A DNA stretch of 64,000 nt from Acholeplasma laidlawii_A (GTDB lineage: Bacteria > Bacillota_I > Bacilli_A > Acholeplasmatales > Acholeplasmataceae). Positions 8,946 to 16,600 of the stretch are shown piece after piece. The stretch is taken from NCBI RefSeq assembly GCF_030166555.2, contig NZ_CP126461.2, one strand, 5' to 3'. A model generated the notes under the pieces. The model was not told the origin of the DNA and did not search any database. It saw nothing but the letters and a program-made list of their open reading frames with translations. The position numbers were made by a program, and so were the translations under genes. Every line of letters starts with the position of its first letter. Position 1 is the stretch's first letter.

Positions 8946-9576
8946 CGACAAGTTTACCACGTTCAATCTTAACTATCCTATCATAATAATGATCAAAATC
9001 GTTGCTATGTGTGACCATAATCACTGTGAGATTATATAAGTTTCTTAAACGACTTATACTTTTAATGACAATATCAGCATGAGTTGGATCTAAATTACCG
9101 GTTGGTTCATCAATGACAAGAATCTTCCCATCCGAGATAATAGCACGAGCTAGACTGACTCTTGTTTTTTCACCACCAGATAATATATTGACATTACTAA
9201 ACTTTTTATCAAGCATGTTTAATTCCTTAAGTATATTGTCAACATCCGGTTTAGTGACTTTAAGTCCTTTATTCACCAAAGGCATGATAATATTTTCATA
9301 AACATTCAAATAAGGAATTAAAAATGGCGTTTGAAACATATAGGAAAAAGACTTTCTATATTGTTTGATGTGTTTATCACCAAGTGAGATGCCATCAAAG
9401 ATATAAGTTCCTTCATAATCTTGATCCAACATACCGATCATATTTATTAATGTCGTTTTGCCTGAACCAGAAGGACCCTTGATGGCGATAAATTCCCCTT
9501 CATTGATGACTAATTCAGCATTATTGAATATATTAAGTTCACCGTAACTTTTATTTTTGATTTTAATATGTATCAT
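8935..9576 (-). CDS. ABC transporter ATP-binding protein
   Basis: A 213-residue nucleotide-binding subunit with Walker A GPSGSGKTTL, signature LSGGEKTRVSLARAI, Walker B ILVIDEPTGNLD and a switch histidine in MVTHSND. The ending EPTGNLD plus its size place it in the LolD/MacB branch, which energises periplasm- or surface-facing permeases. The start overlaps the stop of the upstream permease as ATGA, so translation is coupled. Confidence 0.9.
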   Translation of the reverse strand: MIHIKIKNKSYGELNIFNNAELVINEGEFIAIKGPSGSGKTTLINMIGMLDQDYEGTYIFDGISLGDKHIKQYRKSFSYMFQTPFLIPYLNVYENIIMPLVNKGLKVTKPDVDNILKELNMLDKKFSNVNILSGGEKTRVSLARAIISDGKILVIDEPTGNLDPTHADIVIKSISRLRNLYNLTVIMVTHSNDFDHYYDRIVKIERGKLVDVN

Positions 9577-10400
9577 TCTGAACTCCTTAATAAGATTTCA
9601 AGTCTTTTTTCACGAATAACACGTTTTAATCTGGCATTGATACTGAAAGTAAAGAATGTCATATAAATGACTATCAGTATTACAAAAAATAATGGTATAT
9701 AGAATATATCTACTGGAATTATTGAATATGAAACTATAATTCCTAAGATGGTTATTGGTGCTGTCATTACAAGAAATTCCAAAATAAATTGATTGAATAT
9801 ATTTTTATTTGATGCGAAAAATATGTTCCTAATAATGATTTCATCAAAGCGCTTATCAAACTGATATCTTAATAAGAAATTGAAAACTATTAAGCAGAAA
9901 ATGACTGGTAATAAAGTAATCATTGTATATAAAATCATGAAGATATCATATTTAGATATGTAGTCAGATTTAAGATAAGTTGATGATCCGGTAAATGAAA
10001 CATTATTGATATAATTCAAACGATTCTTACTTTGAAGATAATTTTCAAGGTTACTATTATCTTTTAACAAGTACACATCTCCATCATCAATAAATGGAAC
10101 AATCTTGAAACTGACAATTGGGTCATAAGATTTCATAATAAATGGATTTATTGGAAATACTAACTCGTCATTATCAAGGTTATTAATAGTCTCCGAATTA
10201 GAGTATAAAACATTAGCTTCAAAAGTTTTTTTTGAATCTATTTGGATAAAAACTAATTCTCCATCATAAACCGGTAATCCAACTTCAATCCCTTTTTGTG
10301 TTGTAAGTACTACTTGAATGTATTGGCCATCAACTTCTTCATAAGTAATTTTATATATAATATTACCCTGTTCATCATTTACAAGTATTACCTTCGTCAT
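9573..10400 (-). CDS. ABC transporter permease, probably 5'-truncated
   Basis: This second permease of the operon keeps an extracytoplasmic domain and three C-terminal membrane segments but lacks the N-terminal membrane helix present in its partner (7749-8945). The preferred start is the ATG at 10400 (MTKVILVNDEQ) with AGAGG upstream; the frame is open to a GTG at 10487, but that part (MCIRDSSV...) lies in a leader region shared with another locus. The missing helix and the adjoining foreign restriction island suggest that the 5' end was lost or replaced. Such a protein would not insert normally, so the system may be defective. Confidence 0.6.
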   Translation of the reverse strand: MTKVILVNDEQGNIIYKITYEEVDGQYIQVVLTTQKGIEVGLPVYDGELVFIQIDSKKTFEANVLYSNSETINNLDNDELVFPINPFIMKSYDPIVSFKIVPFIDDGDVYLLKDNSNLENYLQSKNRLNYINNVSFTGSSTYLKSDYISKYDIFMILYTMITLLPVIFCLIVFNFLLRYQFDKRFDEIIIRNIFFASNKNIFNQFILEFLVMTAPITILGIIVSYSIIPVDIFYIPLFFVILIVIYMTFFTFSINARLKRVIREKRLEILLRSSE

Positions 10401-10480
10401 ATACAATAACCTCTTTTCTTTAGAAACTATTGTATCAAAAAAAGAATACCTTTTAGTGCTCATAACTGAGGAATCTCTTA
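10398..10480 (-). promoter_or_regulatory. Leader element A (shared with 26993-27065)
   Basis: This segment upstream of the truncated permease matches, with gaps, the segment upstream of the giant surface locus. Shared parts are an AGCACTAAA(A)GGTA block, a T-run, TACAAT, a purine-rich ribosome binding site and a start ATG-AC. In this copy ATACAATA and TATTGTAT flank the ribosome binding site and could pair, placing it in a loop. A common promoter or regulated leader is likely; no regulator is identified. Confidence 0.45.
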
Positions 10481-10587
10481 TGCACACTATTGGGTATTCT
10501 TAGATTACCATTTGTATCTTCCTTGTCAAAAAGCCTTTTGCCACAAGTAGGGCAATCCATCCTTTCAATTTTTCTTGCAGTTTCCAT
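10453..10587 (-). CDS. Small Com-like zinc-ribbon protein, probably truncated
   Basis: A 44-residue ORF preceded by AAGGGG reads METARKIERMDCPTCGKRLF and ends SYEH. The CPTCGKRLF half of a zinc ribbon resembles the phage Mu translational regulator Com, which has a second Cys pair further on; that pair is missing. The 3' part runs into leader element A of the ABC operon, so the ORF was probably cut short when the island joined this region. It starts 12 nt after the methylase-specificity gene and was likely cotranscribed with it. Confidence 0.45.
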   Translation of the reverse strand: METARKIERMDCPTCGKRLFDKEDTNGNLRIPNSVHKRFLSYEH

Positions 10588-10599
10588 AGGCATTCCCCT

Positions 10600-12414
10600 T
10601 TACTTTTTACTATTATCTAGCCCAAGTCTCATCATCAACTCGGCTCGCTTCCCTTCATATTGTTGCTCTGCATCTTTTACCTTTTCTTTATAAGTTGTTT
10701 GGTTCTTCTTTATTGATCCCCCTATTTCATCCATCATGCTCTTTGAATATACTGGAACTTCCATTCGTGAGAGCTGTTTGTTGTTAATTAAGGTTATCGT
10801 TGTCCCCGTTTGAATGCTCTCCAGCATCCTTTTTCCAACTTCACTTCGCAAAAACTCTAATAATATATATGGATTATATTTACTGCTGTCTACCCTGATT
10901 CTTGTAAGGTTACTACTGATAAAAGAATCTCTAAAATCGTCCCCCACTAATGCCGCTTTCGTTTCCCACCCTTTGGCGGTAAGAAGTATATCTCCGGGCT
11001 GAATACTATATCGCTTTAACCAATCCCCGCTTCTCGGTCTAGTCCTTATTGCATCCTCATAATTGATGTCTCCATCATCTATATTTCGAATATTAAGGTA
11101 GTAATACTCTCCGTCTTTTTCCAGGCTTTCAAGTTCCTTTTTTGTTACATTAACCCCTCTCGTAATTTCAACAATATCACCTAGGGGGATTGTCTGGTCA
11201 AAATGGTTTTTTAGACTTTCAAATTCTATATATTCAACCGGATTTAAGCGATAGTCATACTTAGCCATTTCTTCTATGGGAACAAATTTACTAAACCCTT
11301 CTTCAATAATGTTGTGATGATATGCTTCCAATATCTTTTTAGTCCCTTCGTCAGTTAAGGCGTGTTGATAAGAATTAAGCCTTTCCCTATAATCTTGGGC
11401 ATTGATAAAAAGAATACCACCTTTTCTTTCCGCAGGCTTTTGGGGATTAAGAATCATTACTTCGGTTCCTATACCAGTGTTTTCATACAAGTTTTCAGGA
11501 AGAGTTATTACGCATTCAATCAGATCGTCCTCTACAATAGCAGCTCTGATTTCATCTTCATAACTTCTAACTAGCATTCCTTTTGACCCAATAACTACAC
11601 CTTTAGCTGTGCTTTTCATATGGTAGATTACCTTTTGCACTACCGCCCATTCCATGCTGCTTTGCCTGGGTAATCCGTATCGAAACATAGGGTCGTTCTT
11701 TTTAAATTTGCCATGATATTTTAAATTCCGTGGCGGATCGCTTACTACAAAGTCAAATAGTTTTGGCTTGTCATCCTTGTCCCAAGTAAAGATATCTTTA
11801 TTGACAATCTCATAATTTTCTATCTAATTTACAATCATTAAAAGCCTTGAGATTATATGGGAATTCGTATTAATTTCTTCTGCATAGTAATAGGGTTTAT
11901 GACTGCTTTGATTAAAGATTGCCAATGCAAAGCTTGATACTCCGGCACAAAAGTCTGCGAAAGAGTCCTCACTAGTCAAGTTTTGAAGGTTCGCTACAAG
12001 CTTTGTTACGCTTTTGGGGGTTTGCCCAGAATGATTTTCTCTTTGCCCCAGTTCCACTATTTCCTTTATTAACTTCTGCAAATCTTCCTTTGTTCTAGCA
12101 CCTTCACTGTCCATCTGGTGGTAAATATCTTTTAGTTGTTCCCCTGAAGTTTCAAAAGTTCTACCTAGCAAGGAAGTAATGATTCCATCAAATTCTGGAT
12201 ACTCATCTTCGTGCCTTTTAACTCCATCCTCTAGATGCCCTTTATTTAGAATCATGCTACTTAACATATGAGCCGACTGACTATATCTTTCCGTTTGCTC
12301 CATCCATTTAATAGCCGCAACTCCCAAGATAATATTGAAGATTTGTTGATGGCTAAAAACCCCTCTTAAAAGGTCAAAGCAAGAATTGATTAACATTTCT
12401 CTTTTTTGCTCCAT
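10600..12414 (-). pseudogene. Type I-like DNA methylase/specificity fusion, broken by an in-frame TAG
   Basis: One frame runs from ATG 12414 (GGGAGGTG ribosome binding site) to 10600 with a single TAG at 11824-11826. Part one (about 196 codons) has an HsdM-like helical N-terminus and a methylase motif I region, DFCAGVSSF. After the stop the frame continues IENYEIVNKDIFTW and motif IV-like VVSDPPRNL, then a C-terminal HsdS-like target-recognition domain with a helical coiled tail. Family motifs are usually GTGG and NPPF/NPPY, so both motifs look altered as well as interrupted. No restriction subunit is visible. The coding sequence is less AT-rich than its neighbours, which suggests transfer. 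Confidence 0.75.
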
Positions 12415-12439
12415 GAGTTCACCTCCCTTGAAATTGTTA

Positions 12440-12457
12440 GAGGTATCTACATACCTC
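12440..12457. promoter_or_regulatory. Palindromic operator downstream of the methylase promoter
   Basis: GAGGTATCTACATACCTC is a perfect 7+7 palindrome around four bases. It lies between the -10 box and the methylase ribosome binding site. A near-identical palindrome is on the other side of the promoter (12499-12516). Confidence 0.7.
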
Positions 12458-12469
12458 ATTCTTAACTTT

Positions 12470-12498
12470 ATTCTAACACCATTATATTCCACTGTCAA
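12470..12498 (-). promoter_or_regulatory. Sigma-70-type promoter of the methylase gene
   Basis: On the minus strand TTGACA (12498-12493), a 17-nt spacer and TAGAAT (12475-12470) form a near-consensus promoter about 55 nt before the methylase ATG, directly bracketed by the two operators. Confidence 0.8.
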
Positions 12499-12516
12499 GA
12501 GGTATTTTCATACCTT
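12499..12516. promoter_or_regulatory. Palindromic operator abutting the -35 box
   Basis: GAGGTATTTTCATACCTT shares the AGGTAT-N4-ATACCT core of the operator at 12440-12457 and touches the -35 hexamer. A dimeric helix-turn-helix repressor or restriction-modification controller is the likely ligand; none is encoded in the window. Confidence 0.7.
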
Positions 12517-12528
12517 TTCTTTTGACTT

Positions 12529-12710
12529 AAAAAGCACCCCGGCAAACTGTCAAAGTCCACCAGGGTACCTACAAAAAACACTCAACCTTTTGAGCGCCCC
12601 TCCAAAAAAAGAAAACCCCCAGCCCCTTAAGAACTTAATTTCTCCCAAGGTTTGCTGGGGATAAAAAAAGCCCCCGCAAGAGAGCTTAATTGCTTGCTTT
12701 CCTGCGAGGG
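12529..12710 (-). terminator. Stack of four intrinsic terminators
   Basis: On the minus strand four hairpins with T-tracts follow one another between the end of the giant surface locus and the methylase promoter: about 12663-12710 (CCCTCGCAGG... with CTTGCGGGGG then seven T), 12604-12660 (CCCCAGC/GCTGGGG, T-rich tail), 12572-12596 (short CTCAA/TTGAG stem, six T), and 12529-12567 (ACCCTGG/CCGGGGT, five T). This GC-rich block contains no ORF worth calling and makes up nearly all of the intergenic space. Confidence 0.75.
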
Positions 12711-12791
12711 TTTTGTTTGATGGGGTTCTTCTTTAATAAGCTAAGTGACTGGCTCCATTACATTGCCTCACCCCTTACTTACTCCTTAGTG

Positions 12792-13547
12792 CTACTCTAG
12801 ACCTACCCACTCTCCATATTGCATGATTAATGCAAGAGTCTCTTCCAAAGTAATATGCCCTTTGCCTATGGAAACCTTGAGGTATTTTGCTTGAAACGCA
12901 TCAAACATTTCTTCAGGAACATTTATTAGTTGTGCAAATTCTTCATAGGTGAAGAGTCCGTACTCTTCTATATCTGCCAGGTATGCATCTTCGTCAATTT
13001 TCATTGTGTCAGGAGAGACTTCAAAAGTATTAACTATCCCTCCAATCTCACCTGTCATAGACAGCATACCATTTGCGTAAAAAGATAAATGCTCATAGGT
13101 AATAGGAGACCATGCTCTTGTATATTCCTGCTTGATATCTACATCTATAAGCTCTACCTTAGTCCATGTAAGATTTCCATCTGCATCTGTGATTTGTTTT
13201 TTAAACCAATGACCTAGATACTCTTGTGCATTATCCTTGTTTATAAATGCATATCGATTGAGATCAAAGTCCCAGAAAGCATGTTCATCTATAATTTTTA
13301 CGTCTGTACCATCAGAAAAATGCAAATGGATAATTTCATAATCATGAAATGATTCGGCATAATTCACTGCTATAGGAGCCTCATCAAATGTACCAGTTTC
13401 TAGATTCCAAACCAATAACATCTCATCACCTGTTAACTCTTCGACTGGCTTTTGACTACCATCAGCTAGAGTAATTAGCGTACCGTCTACTACACAGTTA
13501 TCTTTATATTTTGTCTTTACTTCAACTGAAGCGCTCTTATTGGTCAC
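12792..13547 (-). CDS. C-terminal piece of the giant surface protein: Ig-like end plus Hint domain
   Basis: The first free-standing start is a GTG at 13547, but the frame is open back to 13673, just after the in-frame TAA that ends the preceding piece. Residues FGSSTLSAETGY and INGQVTSQYTT complete a bacterial Ig-like (Big_1/invasin-type) domain begun before the stop. Then CVVDGTLITLADGSQKPVEE is the N-terminal block of a Hint (hedgehog/intein) autoprocessing domain, with a later DEHAFWDF (block-B His) and HLSFYANGML (block F). The terminal His-Asn expected for C-side cleavage is replaced by Ser-Met. About 85 acidic helical residues follow. Separate translation would yield a protein with no export signal, so this is best read as the end of one larger gene. 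Confidence 0.7.
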   Translation of the reverse strand: MTNKSASVEVKTKYKDNCVVDGTLITLADGSQKPVEELTGDEMLLVWNLETGTFDEAPIAVNYAESFHDYEIIHLHFSDGTDVKIIDEHAFWDFDLNRYAFINKDNAQEYLGHWFKKQITDADGNLTWTKVELIDVDIKQEYTRAWSPITYEHLSFYANGMLSMTGEIGGIVNTFEVSPDTMKIDEDAYLADIEEYGLFTYEEFAQLINVPEEMFDAFQAKYLKVSIGKGHITLEETLALIMQYGEWVGLE

Positions 13548-13673
13548 TAAATCAGGATCAATAGTAACAGTGATTGTATCTGTGCCATCACTATTCGCAG
13601 TCGTGTATTGACTTGTTACTTGGCCATTTATATTTGTATATCCGGTTTCAGCGGAAAGAGTTGATGATCCGAA

Positions 13674-16600
13674 TTACTTTCCCTCTCCACTAAAGAGTAC
13701 TGAAATTCCTTCAAGAAGGGTGCCTTCACCATCTTCTACAGTGGCTGTAATAGTAATATCAGTTGCACCTTCAGTTGTATTAGGAGACACATCAACCTTT
13801 ATATTTATTCCTCCTTCAGCCCATCTTGCATAAAGTGTTGTAGCTTCTGAAAATACATATTCTTGAGAGTAAGGTTTTACAAACTCTATATCAAAATACC
13901 ATCCAAGGAAGATAGCATTTTCTTTAGTTGGGATGTTTTCAGATAAATCTATATCAGATGAAAACTTAGAAACTTCACAGTCATCCATAGCTTCCCCACC
14001 ATTAGTATCAAAGCTAATTGCTACTTTTTCGCCTTTATCCCACTGACCATAAACTTCATCATATAAGATAACATCTACTGTCCCATCTAAATCAACTTTG
14101 GAACCACCAATTTCTTCGCTAAACCATCCAATAAAGTCAGTATAGTCCCAGTCAGGAGTTTTGTAATTTACTCCATATTCTTGTTCTATTGTTTCTCGCT
14201 GATTGTCTTTCACGAATGTTAATGATAAAGACATATCCACTAAACCATTTTTTATATTATATGTTGCTACTTCAGTTATTTCAGTTTCGCTTGCATCTTT
14301 AAGTTTGTAATTTGTTGTAGATAGTGAAGCAGCTGCCTGATTTACATGTTTTATGTCTAAGTTAGTACTAGCTGTCGAATTAACAATAATCCTTCCATTA
14401 CTCTCTTGGTCTATCTTTCCTGCAATGCCTCCATTAACAACTAACTTACCATTAATAATCAATTTTGCTGGAGTAGTTGTATCATGTTGATAGTTTGGAT
14501 CCTCTCTATAATATGGCTTATAAGCTATTGGATACCCTAAGTTTCTTTCATATTCATCAGCGTCATAAACCATTAGCCTACCGGTATTAGAAATAACTGC
14601 TTCTGCCCCTTCTTCGATATTAAGTCCAGCTCCAGGAAGTAATTTCACTCCTGCATTAAGCTTAACTGTTGATCCTGATTTTACATTCAGTTGAAAATTC
14701 CCAGGAAAAGGCATTTCTTTATCTTTTGTTGTTATATCCAAAGTACCAAAAATTGGAACATCCGACAACATCAATTCTAAATCATTAAACTCTGCATCTC
14801 CAACTATATCTAATGTCACCTGTCCTGTTTCAGTATCATAAGTCTTAATAATTTTTCCAGAATTTAATTTAATAAGTGAATAATCACTATTAGATATAAT
14901 ATTTACATCTACAGGATACCAAGCATTTATATAGTTCATAGACTTAACAGAATATCTTGCTCCACTTTGTATGGTTAAATCTACCTCCGTATTATGGAAG
15001 GAAAATTGGTCAAATGGAAATACTTTACTAAATATACTTGAAGTAATACTCCCACCTCTGAAATCTGTAATTAGAAGTGTATCAAAAACAGTCCCACCAC
15101 GTTTTACTTCCATTGTACCAGAACCATATATAAATCCTATACTATTAACTATACCTCCAGAATTCACATTTATTTTACTATTATCTAACATTTTAATTTG
15201 TGAATAGTTTTTACCAACAATTTGACCAGCTTTTGGTGTTCCAGCTGAACGTTGAGCATTTACTGTAAGAATTCCATTAACATTTAAGTTTATATCTTCT
15301 GGTATTAACAATTCAACATACGGACCATTTTTTCTGTCGACTGTACCAGTATTTGCGCTGCCTACTTCTATTGTTGAGATTGAATGATTATGATCAAATG
15401 GTAATAATAAAGTTACACCTTCTTTAACAATCGCATTTTCATTTAGTGTGTGATCTGCAAGCAATATAACTACATCTCCAGATTCAGCTTCACTAAGTGC
15501 CATTGCTAAACCATTGTTTTCGTCGAAATAAAATTTTGCTTTTTCTTTATTTTTAGCAACAGGTGCTACCAATACACTTATCTCTAATTCTTCAGCTTTG
15601 TTACCTGCTGCGTCAATAGCTGAGTATGTAATGGTATAAGCCCCCGCCACAGTTGTATCAATTGTTTCTATAATGTTAGAATCTACATCGGTAATAACTG
15701 CATTTACATCTACTGTTCCGTCTAAATTGTCTGTATCCGTGACTTTTGGAATAGTAAATTCTACTCCATAGCCAACTATGATTTCAGTTTCTCCATCATA
15801 TTTAAGCACTGGGGCTTCGTCATCTTTATAAGTTGCTGTTACTGTTAAATCTCCTGTTACATTATCAAAGTCAACAGCCCAGCCAGCAAATGTATATCCT
15901 TCTCTTTCTGGATCTGCTGGTGCTGTTGCAGCTTTACCATATTCTACTGTTTCACTTTTTAGTTCAGTGTCATTGTAATCTTTAAACGTTACTGTATATT
16001 CATTTGTTTCTGAACTGTACGTTGCTGTATAGGTTACAGCTCCTGTAACTTCAGATACTTCCGGTGTCCAGCCTGAAAATGTATAGGTGAATTCTGCTGT
16101 TGCTCCTTTTGTTGGAGTTTCTCCTTTATATTCCGGAGTTGTTCCATACTCAACAGTTTGTGTTTCTAATACACTTTCATCTTCATCTACAAAGGTTACA
16201 GTATAAGTCTTTATCTCATACGTTGCTGTTACTGTTAAATCTCCTGTTACATTATCAAAGTCAACATCCCAGCCAGTAAATGTATATCCTTCTCTTTCTG
16301 GATCTGCTGGTGCTGTTGCAGCTTTACCATATTCTACTGATTCACTTTTTAGTTCAGTGTCATTGTAATCTTTAAACGTTACTGTATATTTATTTGTTTC
16401 TGAACTGTACGTTGCTGTATAGGTTACAGCTCCTGTAACTTCAGATACTTCCGGTGTCCAGCCTGAAAATGTATAGGTGAATTCTGCTGTTGCTCCTTTT
16501 GTTGGAGTTTCTCCTTTATATTCCGGAGTTGTTCCATACTCAACAGTTTGTGTTTCTAATACACTTTCATCTTCATCTACAAAGGTTACAGTATAAGTCT

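Noticed and set aside
10466..10487. The peptide MCIRDS at the start of the longest permease frame, a known sign of transposon-adapter contamination.
   Set aside because: The DNA (TGTGCATAAGAGATTCC) does not match the adapter (which has TGTATAAGAGACAG), and it lies within a leader element that recurs at 27 kb.
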